From Niallia sp. Man26 (lineage in GTDB: Bacteria; Bacillota; Bacilli; Bacillales; Cytobacillaceae), in contig NZ_CP095745.1 of the NCBI RefSeq assembly GCF_022049065.2, positions 124,001 through 188,000 of the forward strand: 64,000 nt of DNA. Direction: 5' to 3'. A program made the position numbers and the translations under genes. Of the stretch, positions 1 through 9,228 are shown one piece after another. Numbering within the stretch: position 1 is the stretch's first letter; each line of letters begins with the position of its first letter. The notes under the pieces are model-generated. The model worked only from the letters and a program-made list of their open reading frames with translations, did not search any database and was not told where the DNA came from.

Positions 1-200
1 TTATTGGAATACTCCTGAATGTTTTGAACCGATGTTGCCGTTAATCCACCATTTCGCTCAATCTGTCCATCTATATAGGTTTTAAAGTCAGATGATTGAA
101 TATAACTCACAAAAAATATGGTTATCGCCATTAGAAACATCACAAAGGCCATTAACATAATCTGTAGTGAAAACTCGCCAGCTGCATCTTCAGCATACAT
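1..200 (-). CDS. Partial small TadE/DUF4320-like membrane protein of the Tad-like operon
   Basis: The gene starts at ATG 200 and runs off the left edge, so only about 66 residues are visible. A strong ribosome site (AGAAGGGGGG) precedes the start. The N-terminus MYAEDAAGEFSLQIM is followed by one hydrophobic segment (residues about 15-35), then a polar extracytoplasmic part. This is the layout of type IV pilin-like or TadE-like one-TM proteins. It begins 22 bases after the TadC-like gene, as expected for the next gene of the same operon. The exact family is an inference because the C-terminus is missing. Confidence 0.6.
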   Translation of the reverse strand, partial: MYAEDAAGEFSLQIMLMAFVMFLMAITIFFVSYIQSSDFKTYIDGQIERNGGLTATSVQNIQEYSN

Positions 201-222
201 GTACTATAATCCCCCCCTTCTC

Positions 223-981
223 TTAAAGGTTGTTCATATTTCGACTAAAGATATCAAAGGCAGCACCAGCCATATAACCAACCATTGGAATGAAGTTCAC
301 CATGGTAATTTTGGTTGGGTACATATAAAAGGTTCTTTCTTTGTGTTTTCGAATATCTTCGATACCCCTCATCATTGCTTTTCTTGCGATATCGCTCAAC
401 TCATCAATGATACTGCTGTCACTTGTATGGTTCGTGTAGTTATAAAGTGATGTCATAAACGTTCGAGCCTCATCCGTTCCACCAGCAGCTACTTCCGCAA
501 AATGCATATACGGTTGAACACTTTGAGGGTTTTCGGTGATATCAATTATTAAACGATAGAGATTATTTTTGAACTCTCCCTCCTCTAAGCGATTTAACAG
601 CTTACGAAACGTTTTAATAACGGAATCATTGGAATCCTGTAAATAGGTAACGATTAAACGCTGGAAAACATACCAGGATATTTGCTTCTCATACACGAGA
701 CCGTTATATTCGTGTTTTTCCTTGGTATACGCATTTCTCCATGAATAAACGAAAAATATGACTCCCAACAAGGATAACCAAGGGCTAATAAGTAAGGCTG
801 GAATAGCAGCTGCCAAAGTAGATATCAGCGCATTTCTCATCCTTCGCTTTTGGAAGAGATAAAACTCATATTCTCCAAACCCTGACTTTTCCACCATCTC
901 ATATAAATCTTGTTCCGCAACCAGATGCCAAAACCGTTGCATCCTGGTTCTTTCAATCTGTATCTCTACTACTTCCTCCAC
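223..981 (-). CDS. TadC-like inner-membrane platform protein (type II secretion F-like)
   Basis: This is a 252-residue membrane protein. It has a hydrophobic pair near residues 50-80, a long cytoplasmic helical region, and a last hydrophobic segment near the C-terminus (MVNFIPMVGYMAGAAFDIF). That order is typical of TadB/TadC platform proteins, which pair with a CpaF-type ATPase to assemble a pilus or secrete pilin-like substrates. The start is GTG 981, preceded by GGAGGTG five bases upstream, and it overlaps the end of the upstream TadB-like gene by 13 bases, implying coupled translation. The TadC assignment rests on topology and gene order, not on a diagnostic motif. Confidence 0.7.
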   Translation of the reverse strand: MEEVVEIQIERTRMQRFWHLVAEQDLYEMVEKSGFGEYEFYLFQKRRMRNALISTLAAAIPALLISPWLSLLGVIFFVYSWRNAYTKEKHEYNGLVYEKQISWYVFQRLIVTYLQDSNDSVIKTFRKLLNRLEEGEFKNNLYRLIIDITENPQSVQPYMHFAEVAAGGTDEARTFMTSLYNYTNHTSDSSIIDELSDIARKAMMRGIEDIRKHKERTFYMYPTKITMVNFIPMVGYMAGAAFDIFSRNMNNL

Positions 982-1796
982 ATTTTCACCTCCATCACTT
1001 CATCATCGGCCAAATTCATTTGAAGAGAATGAAAATAGAAACATAAAGCACCGATAAGAATAGCACTACAACCCCACCCAATGACGTTATGCGCATAATA
1101 AAGTAAATAAAAATCAAAACCTCGGGCGAAAGTCAAAATCCCCACTACGATTAAAGGATAAATGGTAGTAGCTTTAAATTGTCTTTTATACAAAACCTTA
1201 TTGTTTATAAACATGTTTCGTTGTTCTAACACATCATTGTGCCAAGTCTTTAATTCTTTAATCTTCTTAATATCTGTTCTTCCTTCTAAGGAAGCAGTCA
1301 CCAGGTTGTCCATAAAAAGACCAAAAACGAAGTCACTCTTGTATTTATCCTTTAATAAATTAAAGGCTGTTTGCACTTGTTTGGGAGTAGCATCCATTAA
1401 ATCAATGATAAGCTGATCTAATTCTTTTTTTAGTTCACCTTTTGTAATTTCTTTAGCACACCATCTTAACGTCGTTACCACCGTTTCGTCTGGATTCGCT
1501 AATAAGCCAGTCATGGTGTTGATAAACCTATTTCTCTGAATCATGGATTCCTGTTGATAGATACGCTCCACACTAATTTTCATTAGTATAATGAATCCAT
1601 AAGATACCCCCACAATTCCAGCAATTATGGACAGCCACCAATAATAGGTAAGAACATAAATACTGAAGAAACTGACCATAAAAGGAACCACTAACGCCGT
1701 AAAGATTTCCTTTTTCATTAAGGGATTTCCATAGGCCGTACGATAAGCATTTAGCTCATCGATACTCATTACTTTGCTTTCACCGAATAACTTCAT
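969..1796 (-). CDS. TadB-like inner-membrane platform protein
   Basis: This is a 275-residue protein with a hydrophobic pair at about residues 35-75, a charged helical central domain, and two more hydrophobic segments near the C-terminus. The family builds the membrane platform that a secretion ATPase acts on. Its ATG overlaps the stop of the CpaF-like ATPase in an ATGA arrangement, and its own end overlaps the TadC-like gene. Three overlapping genes in the order ATPase, TadB-like, TadC-like are the core of Tad (tight adherence) systems. A GAGG ribosome site sits five bases before the start. Confidence 0.7.
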   Translation of the reverse strand: MKLFGESKVMSIDELNAYRTAYGNPLMKKEIFTALVVPFMVSFFSIYVLTYYWWLSIIAGIVGVSYGFIILMKISVERIYQQESMIQRNRFINTMTGLLANPDETVVTTLRWCAKEITKGELKKELDQLIIDLMDATPKQVQTAFNLLKDKYKSDFVFGLFMDNLVTASLEGRTDIKKIKELKTWHNDVLEQRNMFINNKVLYKRQFKATTIYPLIVVGILTFARGFDFYLLYYAHNVIGWGCSAILIGALCFYFHSLQMNLADDEVMEVKMWRK

Positions 1797-2986
1797 GCTT
1801 CCTCATCCCTTTTAAAGCCTTCAAAGTCAGAACCTAATTCATGTATGCGTTCAAAGAAGTCTTTACTTAGTTCTCCATACGTAACTTCTAATGTTCCATC
1901 TTTCTTCATTCTTTGCTTAAAGACTGTTGTGGCCGTGTGATCCCCATGAAACTCTACAATCTCGCCTAGGAAACGTCTGCCATTAATCTTTTTCAAATGA
2001 ATACCAAAGTGTACATAGCTATAGATATCATCCAAGAACATCTTATCGTCTACTTCATATCCCGATTTGGCCATACCAAGTAATCGTTTTGGAATAGCTC
2101 TGGCATCATAAGCATGAGCAGTCGTCATAAAACGGTGTCCTGTCAAAATACCCTGTAACATCTGGTATACTTCTTTCCCAAGAATCTCCCCTACGATAAT
2201 CCAAACAGGATGACTTCTCAGTCCAGCATACGCAATCAGCTCTTCGATGCTTACGCCCTCTGTGGCCAACCAGCTAAAGATATCTTTGTCAGGCCATAGT
2301 TCTTTGGCATAAATATCAATGGTGGATTCAATCACTGCCATCCTTTCTTTAAAAGGAACATAACTCATTAATAGCTTTTGAAATTCCGTTTTTCCTGCCC
2401 CTGTCTCTCCTGCAATAACCATATTGGATCTCCCTTTTACGGCAGCCTTTAAGAAATCTAGCACTTCTAACGGAGCAAAGTTTTCAAAGTTCTCTTCATT
2501 CAATGCCATGTATGGGCGAGAAACACGAATTGCCATTGTCGTTCCACTTGGAGCATTTTGCTTGTGAACCGCATTTAAGCGCATGAAATTTCTACTGGTA
2601 TTTAGAATAGGATTTTTGCTAGATATTTCTTTTCCCGTTGAATTAGAGAATTTCGCAATTAACTTGAGTACAACGTCTTCACTTATAGAATCATCCAGGT
2701 ACTTTTCTATTCCATTTCCTTCTACTATTAATTTCGTTCCATCGAATCCAATATCGGTTACTCGCTTATCGTCAATTAATTCTTCAACGAACCCTAAGCC
2801 TACTAGTTCCCGAACGACCGATTCCAGTTTTCCTTCATCATCTAAGATGGAGCCATGCTTGGCAGCAATAATCTTCTTTAAGACTTCTCTGGTTTCCAAA
2901 TTAGCAAATGCTTCTTGAAACTCTTCTGCATGGTGTTCTCTAAGTTCCTGTTTAATCTCTAATAAGAGATCTTCTGAAATTATCAT
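1793..2986 (-). CDS. cpaF: CpaF/TadA-type secretion ATPase
   Basis: This hexameric-ATPase family member (397 residues from the chosen start) would power pilus assembly or substrate export at the membrane. The C-terminal half shows a Walker A (GETGAGKTEF), an Asp-like box region (VIESTIDIYAKELW), a Walker B (WIIVGEI) and a His box (GHRFMTTAHAYDA), all in the family order. The frame opens at ATG 3004, but no ribosome site precedes it. ATG 2986 has AAAGGGG seven bases upstream and is the likelier start. It overlaps the next gene by four bases. Confidence 0.88.
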   Translation of the reverse strand: MIISEDLLLEIKQELREHHAEEFQEAFANLETREVLKKIIAAKHGSILDDEGKLESVVRELVGLGFVEELIDDKRVTDIGFDGTKLIVEGNGIEKYLDDSISEDVVLKLIAKFSNSTGKEISSKNPILNTSRNFMRLNAVHKQNAPSGTTMAIRVSRPYMALNEENFENFAPLEVLDFLKAAVKGRSNMVIAGETGAGKTEFQKLLMSYVPFKERMAVIESTIDIYAKELWPDKDIFSWLATEGVSIEELIAYAGLRSHPVWIIVGEILGKEVYQMLQGILTGHRFMTTAHAYDARAIPKRLLGMAKSGYEVDDKMFLDDIYSYVHFGIHLKKINGRRFLGEIVEFHGDHTATTVFKQRMKKDGTLEVTYGELSKDFFERIHELGSDFEGFKRDEEA

Positions 2987-3015
2987 CCTAAGTCCCCTTT
3001 CCATTTATATAATGG

Positions 3016-3405
3016 TTAACTTTCTGTAGTATTCGTTGTGTTAGTAACGTAAGTAGTCTGATAGGTTGCATCTTCCTCATCTGTGACTTTTATTTTTACT
3101 GCCTTTAGGTAACCCGTATCTGTTTTTAAATAAGCAAAGTCATAATCTTGCACATCCACTTTTACATTGGACTTCTGAAATTGTTCCTTGAATTTTTGTT
3201 CAAAGACTGTTTCATCAATCTTTATTCTTTCCTCATCTACTCTGGAGCTAAAATCCATACTTTTATTAAGCGCCAGCGTCGTTGCTTCGTTTAAAATATC
3301 GTTTAAGTCGTTATATCGATAACTCTGCATGGAATAAACACTTACCGTTGTAATAGCGATGATTCCGAAAAGAAAGAGAATCATCCATTTTGGAGCATGT
3401 CTCAT
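3016..3405 (-). CDS. Small one-TM pseudopilin/TadE-like protein
   Basis: This 129-residue protein has one hydrophobic helix (about residues 8-26, FLFGIIAITTVSVY) followed by a polar, Asp/Lys-rich outer domain ending in Thr/Asn repeats. The layout fits a pseudopilin or TadE-like accessory protein. The ATG overlaps the stop of the preceding 63-residue membrane protein by four bases and it lies just before the ATPase gene, so it belongs to the Tad-like operon. No family motif was recognised. Confidence 0.65.
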   Translation of the reverse strand: MRHAPKWMILFLFGIIAITTVSVYSMQSYRYNDLNDILNEATTLALNKSMDFSSRVDEERIKIDETVFEQKFKEQFQKSNVKVDVQDYDFAYLKTDTGYLKAVKIKVTDEEDATYQTTYVTNTTNTTES

Positions 3406-3593
3406 TTGAAGAAGTCCAATTTATAACCGAGTAATAACAGCGTTGTAATAAGCAAAATAATACTATACGTAGTAAAAAGCACCTTATCTTTCTTCACCTT
3501 GGCGAATTTAAACCTTGTGACAATAGAAATCACCATTAGAATTCCACTAGCAGCAAGCACAAACCAAAAGTAATCATTTAAAATATTTAACAC
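3402..3593 (-). CDS. 63-residue two-TM membrane protein, first gene of the Tad-like operon
   Basis: The start is GTG 3593 with TAGGAGG seven bases upstream. The protein has two hydrophobic helices (about residues 9-27 and 41-57) with a Lys-rich turn between them. It is translationally coupled to the following pseudopilin-like gene. No function can be assigned beyond membership of the Tad-like operon. Confidence 0.65.
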   Translation of the reverse strand: MLNILNDYFWFVLAASGILMVISIVTRFKFAKVKKDKVLFTTYSIILLITTLLLLGYKLDFFK

Positions 3594-3611
3594 GTTTTTT
3601 CCTCCTAATAA

Positions 3612-3641
3612 AAAAGAAGCCTTCTTAAAAAGGCTTCTTTT
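3612..3641. terminator. Intrinsic terminator between the surface-protein gene and the Tad-like operon
   Basis: Two perfect 12-base arms (aaaagaagcctt / aaggcttctttt) flank a 6-base loop. They lie four bases beyond the stop of the MucBP protein, with T-rich tracts on both strands. It probably ends the surface-protein transcript. Confidence 0.85.
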
Positions 3642-3644
3642 CTT

Positions 3645-5985
3645 TTAATTATTTGTTATCCAATCCACATCTGATTGTATCCATCCATACGGTAAACCTT
3701 CAGGAAAAGGATTATCTCCATTCACTGGCATTAGCAGAATGGCATCTTGTTCAATTGTTTCAGAATCCATATGAACCAACATATGAGCAAACACTTCAAT
3801 CTTATCTTCTACCTGAAGTTTCACCTTGTTTGCCCCAACCTCTGTAGATTGATAAGAAACGTCAAATGTACCTAAGTCATTCCAAATTGGCAGGTAGAAC
3901 TTATTCCCGCCGTCTCGAAGTTCTCTGGTAATATTACTGTCTTTATTGGCTACTTGTTCATCTGTAAAGAGATTACCTGTCAGTTGTTCCACATTCATGT
4001 GTGGAAAGATAAACTCATTCGTTCGAATAAAATCACCATTAACTTGTTTTGACGTTTCCTTATTAAGTAAATCTATTATCATATTTGAACCTTCCGTCGG
4101 ATAATCGAGATAGGAATCTCTTAAACTATCTGGAGCATAGAAGGAAAGATTATTTTCAGCAACCTTTGTCGCAAACTGATAATCGGTTCCAAGTTCATTA
4201 TGATAATCGAACGTCACCTTGGTTTCGATCCCATAACCGGTTCGAATCTTCTTTAAAGGTGTAACCTTATAGTTAATGGTTTCATAATAGGACTTCATAT
4301 TTGTTTCTGGCGTCTTTTCTGTCATCACCACATAGGATTTACTATTTTCAGGTGTAGTCTCTCTTTTTACATCGAAGGTAACTGTCCCCTCAAATGCTGT
4401 ATATCCTTTGGTTGCAAGGCTATCTTTTCCTTTTATTACATCAAAATCGTTTTTATTAAATCCCTCCAGTTTCACTGTATATGTCTTGTTTGCATTTACC
4501 GTTAACTTGTCTTTAGGAATTTCAAATTCTAAGTAATTAGGAAGTTTGGAAGCTGTATATTTCTTTTCTGATATCTTCGTAGATCCTTGATACAAAGAAA
4601 CGTTTATTGTTTTATTCGTATCTTCGTAATCTTTTATTTTCGTAATATCCCCTTTGTAATTGCTTACTTTTGAAAGATAGACACGAACTGGTAATCCTTC
4701 CTCTGCTTTAGCCGTATATATTTGAACCTTTTCTAAGCCCGTTTTAATTAAAGGCTTATCGTAGTAGTAATTAATTACAAGGTTGTTTGTTCCCATTACT
4801 CCACTTTCGGAATCCCCGTCTGTCTTTACGTATCGAAGGGTATATTCCCCATCTTTAATCGTGATTGGACTCTCGGAGTATTGATCCTTTTCATGTATAT
4901 AGTAGGTTTTTGTTTTTGCCACTTTTTCGCCAGTTCTTTCATCCAAGTAATTAACGGTCACACTTCTTCGAAGCTTATAGTCGAATGTGTGCGAAGCATC
5001 GTTATTATGTGGTGTTAAGATGGAGATCGTATTGTTGCCAAACAAATCGTAAATTCTATTACCGCTGAGCTCATGCGTTTCTGGTGCAGTAAAATTATTG
5101 GTTGTCCCTACTTTATATCGTTCCTTGATATGATTGAACACATCATTTTGTGGATACATGTTTTTTTCCCACACATTTACCCATACATAAGGATCATAAT
5201 AAAGCGTTATTGTTACATCTTTCCTTGGCATGGTTCCTGACTTCGCCGCAGAACCTCTTAACTTATAGGCAATATCGTTATAAGTAATATCTGTTCTGGC
5301 ATTAAAACTGTACTTCTTGCCTACTTTGTACGTTCCAATTGTATCTGTTTTTTTAATGGTTTCACCTGTTTGAAAGTCTTTGTATTCTGCTCTAACATCC
5401 CATGCCGTTGTGTAATAGAACGTTACAGTGAAGTTCTTATCTGGAACAGTCCCCTTCTTAGACTGATCATCATCTAAAATTGCTTCCTTCCCATCAGATT
5501 TAAGACCAGTTTTAGAAGATACTGTATAACTATCTCCGATGGTGACTGTTTTCTTCTCCCCTAATATCTTTTCTCCAGTTTGTCTATCCTTGTGGTCAAT
5601 CCACATGGTTACTTCCTGCTTTTCAAACTGCGCTTGAATACGTACAGTATTATTAGGATCAGTAAACCACTCACCATAACCTAACGTCTGATAACCTGTC
5701 GACTTAGGTTTAGATACTATTGGTCTATAACCTTTTAGGCTACCAGCTTTTTCTCCTGTATCTATCTTACCTGCGTAATCAGATGGTGCCTCAAAGTGGA
5801 ACCAGTCTCCGCCTGCTACTGTTACAGAACCACCACGTTTTGTTTTCCCTGTTGTTTCATTTACAAGTTTAACTTCATCTGGAATACTGAATGTTAAAGT
5901 ATTGTTCTTATCTGCTTGGTACTTAGTTGCTTGTGTTTTTTGTACACCATCTTCAAAATTTATAATACTGAACCGGATGTCTGAA
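3645..5985 (-). pseudogene. 5'-truncated MucBP-repeat surface protein
   Basis: The frame has tandem MucBP-like repeats: units with a hydrated D.QTGE.I motif and ending in VTFYYTTA, ITLYYDPY or INYYYDKP. The C-terminal domain is rich in beta strands. The first ATG of the frame (5606) has no ribosome site and falls inside a repeat. The frame stays open upstream to about 6080 with obvious surface-protein sequence (for example TYQADKNN-type and WFTDPNNTVRIQAQF segments) but has no ATG, GTG or TTG and no signal peptide. Homology-like sequence ends near 5950-5985, where it meets a reading frame on the other strand. I infer loss of the N-terminus by recombination. No LPXTG sorting signal is visible at the C-terminus. 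Intact relatives are secreted or wall-associated adhesins. Confidence 0.65.
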
Positions 5986-6147
5986 AGTGAACTAGAACTT
6001 GCTTTTAATTTTGTTCTAACTTTTCTTAAATTAGATATAAATTCAACACTAAAAGGTATAAATTCCCTTGTTAAAAGCTACGAATCTTTAAGTGAGAAAG
6101 ACCGTGAGTATTTAATCACAACCTTTAATTCTATTACGAATAAATGA
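5977..6147 (+). pseudogene. Orphan 3' end of an unidentified gene
   Basis: A 56-codon frame ends at TGA 6147 (LSEKDREYLITTFNSITNK). Its helical, charged ending resembles the C-terminus of XRE-type regulators. It has no ribosome site, and its 5' side merges with the truncated surface-protein gene on the opposite strand. It most likely marks a rearrangement junction. It could be a short real gene, but nothing supports that. Confidence 0.4.
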
Positions 6148-6181
6148 TTATAGATGAATGGTACTACTTTTTATTCATTTT

Positions 6182-6212
6182 GGGGAGGAGTAAAATATTA
6201 CTCCCCCCCTTA
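6182..6212. terminator. Bidirectional terminator-like hairpin
   Basis: A G-rich arm (ggggaggagtaa) pairs imperfectly with ttactccccccc and is followed by a T-rich tract. It lies between the orphan fragment and the convergent response-regulator gene. Confidence 0.6.
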
Positions 6213-6215
6213 TTT

Positions 6216-6803
6216 TTATAAGACAGATTCATTAAGTTTTTTTCTTATAATTTGTAATTGCTTCTTAATAGTTGTTACCGATTTAACTAATTTATCTGCC
6301 ATTTGATTGTTTGTTAACCCTTGTTTTTTCAGCCTATACACTTCATTTTCTATTGGTGTTAGTACTCTTGTTTTTCGTTCTAATTTCAACTCTTTCATAA
6401 CAACATTGAAAATATCTGAACGTATATTAACTTTATTTTCATTGGCTTCTCTTATAACATTAGGTATTTCTTCATAAGAACTTTTACTTATAAAATTCAT
6501 AGCTCCATTATCAAATGCCTCTAGAATAATGGCTGGATCTTCCCATGAAGTTAACATGATTATTTTATCTATACCTGACTCTTTCAGATGTTTGGCTACC
6601 TCAAGTCCGCTTAAGTCTCCACCTTTAGTTAAATTAACATCTAAAAGAGCCACATCTACATTCGAATAATCGCACTTCAATGCTTCTTCTTTCGTAAAAG
6701 CTTTTTGTTGAACTGTTAAATCTTCTTCTTCTTCAATAAAATCTACAATCCCATTCATCCAAACAGGATCATCTTCTACTAGTAACAACTGAATTTTATC
6801 CAT
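6216..6803 (-). CDS. Response regulator, receiver plus LuxR-type HTH
   Basis: This is a 195-residue NarL/LuxR-class regulator. The receiver domain has the acidic pair D11-D12, the phosphoacceptor D55 (VALLDVNL), a Thr in IIMLTSW and a Lys in FISKSS. The C-terminal helix-turn-helix (about residues 143-190: LTPIENEVYRLKKQGLTNNQM) is of the LuxR type. It overlaps the end of the kinase gene by eight bases, so the two are a cognate pair. The target genes are unknown; the neighbouring small gene and the divergent regulator are candidates. Confidence 0.9.
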   Translation of the reverse strand: MDKIQLLLVEDDPVWMNGIVDFIEEEEDLTVQQKAFTKEEALKCDYSNVDVALLDVNLTKGGDLSGLEVAKHLKESGIDKIIMLTSWEDPAIILEAFDNGAMNFISKSSYEEIPNVIREANENKVNIRSDIFNVVMKELKLERKTRVLTPIENEVYRLKKQGLTNNQMADKLVKSVTTIKKQLQIIRKKLNESVL

Positions 6804-8172
6804 AGGTCATTTCCTCTGCCAATTTTTTTATTTTTTTCTTTTTATGCTGCACTGAGACAATCCGTTTTTTAGGCAAGAATAATCTAATGCTTGTTCCTAA
6901 GTTTAATTGACTATCTACCACTATATCTCCACCATGTTTAGCCATGACATTAAAACAATAGGTTAAACCTAACCCAAAGTTCTCCCCTTCTTTTTTTGTG
7001 CTGTAGAAAGGTTCTACTATTTTTGAAACATTTTCTTTTTTTATTCCTTTTCCATCATCTGCAAATTCAATATTTATCCCTTTCTTTGTTTGATTCACAT
7101 TGATAATTAATGTCCCTTTGTAATTCATGGCTTCTAGAGCATTTTTAACAATATTTATGCATGTCTCCTCCAGATGAATAAAATCCCCATAAAGTTGGAC
7201 ATCCACATCCAATCTTTTTATCACCGTAACGCTAAATAAGTGAGGTTTCATTAAATCAAGAGATGACTGAATTAAATCACTCAATAAGAACTTTGTTTCT
7301 TTTAGTTCCATGATGCCCAATTTCCCTTGTATTCGACTAGACAGTTCCAACAAATGCTGGGTGGAATTTAAAATTAAGTCGAGACTTTCTATTGCATTAT
7401 TGGAGACATTTTTTTTCAATTGTTTGGTTACTAAATCAATCTTACTCATCTCATTTTTTATCGTATGATTCAATAAGGTAGTTCCTGAAGTCACAGCTTG
7501 CATAGTAGAGCTAAGCCTTTGCTTTTCAAATTTAATTTTCACTCCTAAAAAACCATATCGGGTGCTAAAATATATAAAGAATAAGAACTCCGTAATCATA
7601 ATTAAAGGATTTAGCTGCCATCCTCCCCTAATCCCAAATACCGGTAAAATAACATTTGTTAATAAAACAAAAAGGAATAAAGGAACAACAATGATACAAG
7701 TAATCATCTTATGATTTTTAACCGTTGTTCTTTTTTCTCGAAAAACAGAGAGAATCAATAACAGGCATGTAATTAAGATATAAGGGATAATCCAGAGAGC
7801 AATGATGGAAAAGTTCGTGTTAAATTCAGGATAGATAGAAAATGAGAATATTGGCGTGTATGCAAGGATAGTAGGTATGACTAAAAGAATCTTTCCCATC
7901 CTTTTCATTCTTTTGGTTTTAATCATATCTGTATATAATAAGCCGAATATTAGAATGACATAAGGTGTCCAGTAATGCCCGATGGATGTAGAAATCCCAT
8001 CCAACATAATAATCCAATCCGGACGGTCAGCACTTTTTCCTAAAACAATTCCTAATCCTCCAAAACCTTCACAAAAACCCATATAGCTTCCCCAACGTGT
8101 TTTTTCTTGCTTTATATTAACTAGTAATAAGATGACTGCCATCAGCCAAGATAATAAAACAAAAGATATCAT
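6796..8172 (-). CDS. Membrane sensor histidine kinase
   Basis: This 458-residue kinase has about seven hydrophobic segments in the first 215 residues, like the ComP/NatK-style sensors that perceive peptides or membrane signals. The catalytic part follows: H box LLNHTIKNEM, N box NIVKNALEAM, G1 DDGKGI, F box PFYSTK and G2 GLGL. The ATG overlaps the stop of the preceding 109-residue gene (8169-8172) and its end overlaps the response regulator, giving a three-gene operon. The signal is unknown. The topology leaves room for a peptide-sensing role, but no clear propeptide gene was found. Confidence 0.9.
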   Translation of the reverse strand: MISFVLLSWLMAVILLLVNIKQEKTRWGSYMGFCEGFGGLGIVLGKSADRPDWIIMLDGISTSIGHYWTPYVILIFGLLYTDMIKTKRMKRMGKILLVIPTILAYTPIFSFSIYPEFNTNFSIIALWIIPYILITCLLLILSVFREKRTTVKNHKMITCIIVVPLFLFVLLTNVILPVFGIRGGWQLNPLIMITEFLFFIYFSTRYGFLGVKIKFEKQRLSSTMQAVTSGTTLLNHTIKNEMSKIDLVTKQLKKNVSNNAIESLDLILNSTQHLLELSSRIQGKLGIMELKETKFLLSDLIQSSLDLMKPHLFSVTVIKRLDVDVQLYGDFIHLEETCINIVKNALEAMNYKGTLIINVNQTKKGINIEFADDGKGIKKENVSKIVEPFYSTKKEGENFGLGLTYCFNVMAKHGGDIVVDSQLNLGTSIRLFLPKKRIVSVQHKKKKIKKLAEEMTYG

Positions 8173-8498
8173 GTCCGGACTCCTATTGAGTTATCTTGAA
8201 TAAAAGATAATTTATCTAGGAAACTATATTTTTGGAATATATTCCACCTTGACTTAAGTTTATGTTGAGCTCTAGATGTAGTGTTATGCAAATAGTGGAG
8301 ATCAGCAGGAGTATTTACACTGCGATTATAGAGTGGGTAATAGTTCACAATGAATTCTAGCCATCTTATTTGATTAGGATAGATTCTATCTAACTTATTC
8401 GAAGAATGATTACTACATCCGATACAAAAATTAGGATGTGTTTTTATATTTTTATTTTTTTTATTTGTTATATCAGATTTATCAACTGAAAAAAACAT
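8169..8498 (-). CDS. 109-residue protein heading the two-component operon
   Basis: A strong ribosome site (AAAGGGAGG, nine bases before ATG 8498) and a four-base overlap with the kinase gene argue that this is a real gene. The protein is soluble and basic, with one Cys pair (NFCIGCS, residues about 28-33) near the N-terminus and no TM or signal peptide. I do not recognise the family. It could be an accessory or inhibitor of the kinase or, less likely, a signal precursor. The position is the only functional clue. Confidence 0.6.
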   Translation of the reverse strand: MFFSVDKSDITNKKNKNIKTHPNFCIGCSNHSSNKLDRIYPNQIRWLEFIVNYYPLYNRSVNTPADLHYLHNTTSRAQHKLKSRWNIFQKYSFLDKLSFIQDNSIGVRT

Positions 8499-8699
8499 AT
8501 TTGTAGCCTCCCTTTATAGATTATTTCTATAAAACTTTCCTATTTAGGAATATTTACCCGTGTATATTATACCATTTAACTAAAGACTATCTATTCCTAA
8601 TCAGATGAATTATGGGCATTTTTACCACATTTAAACCTAATCAATGCGTATAATATGCACATTATAGAAAATTCTCTATATAAATTATATAATTAATAC
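8499..8699. promoter_or_regulatory. Divergent promoter region between the two-component operon and the XRE regulator
   Basis: This AT-rich 200-base gap lies between divergent genes. TATAAT-like -10 elements occur at 8649-8654 and 8688-8693 on the plus strand, and a TATAATATA occurs on the minus strand near 8562-8570. The plus-strand gene has no visible Shine-Dalgarno, and the element at 8688-8693 would place the start of transcription at or next to its ATG (8700), so a leaderless mRNA is possible. The -35 elements are poor. Confidence 0.4.
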
Positions 8700-9047
8700 A
8701 TGAATACAATAGGTGATCGTTTAAAAGTATTAAGAAAAGAAAGACATTTAACACAAGCCGAATTAGCTGAAGAGCTTCACTTAACTAGGTATCAGATCAG
8801 TAATTATGAAACTAATCAAGTGGTCCCAGCTTTAGATGCCATTATAAATTATTGTAAGTTCTTTAATGCTAGAGCCGATTTCTTATTAGGCTTAGATGAG
8901 CACTACGACAATGCTAATTTAGAACAACATACGCTACAGCAGATAGTACGTTCAGCAAATAGATTATCATCGGAAAAAAGAAACAGATATTTGAACCAGG
9001 TTAGGTTGTACGCTATTTTTTTAGAGAGACATAAAGAAACGTTATAA
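8700..9047 (+). CDS. XRE-family transcriptional regulator
   Basis: This 115-residue repressor-like protein has an N-terminal helix-turn-helix (residues about 5-60: GDRLKVLRKERHLTQAELAE, then YQISNYETNQ) and a short helical C-terminus. It is divergent from the two-component operon and probably controls that promoter region and its own gene. No ribosome site is visible before the ATG. Confidence 0.85.
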   Translation: MNTIGDRLKVLRKERHLTQAELAEELHLTRYQISNYETNQVVPALDAIINYCKFFNARADFLLGLDEHYDNANLEQHTLQQIVRSANRLSSEKRNRYLNQVRLYAIFLERHKETL

Positions 9048-9173
9048 CTGCTTTATATATTAGTCTGGATATTGAATAGCACAGCATGTAAAGAAACAAT
9101 AATTTATAAAAATCAATATAATAAGAAATACAAGTAATAATAAAGAATACAAATAAATATAAGGAAAAATCAC

Positions 9174-9216
9174 AAAAAGGCTGGAACTCATATATACCAT
9201 GGGTTTCAGCCTTTTT
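9174..9216 (+). terminator. Intrinsic terminator downstream of the XRE gene
   Basis: An imperfect hairpin (aaaaaggctggaac / gtttcagccttttt) with a T run. It would work in either direction: for the XRE transcript (plus) or for anything leaving the rep region (minus). Confidence 0.7.
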
Positions 9217-9228
9217 ACTTGATGATTA

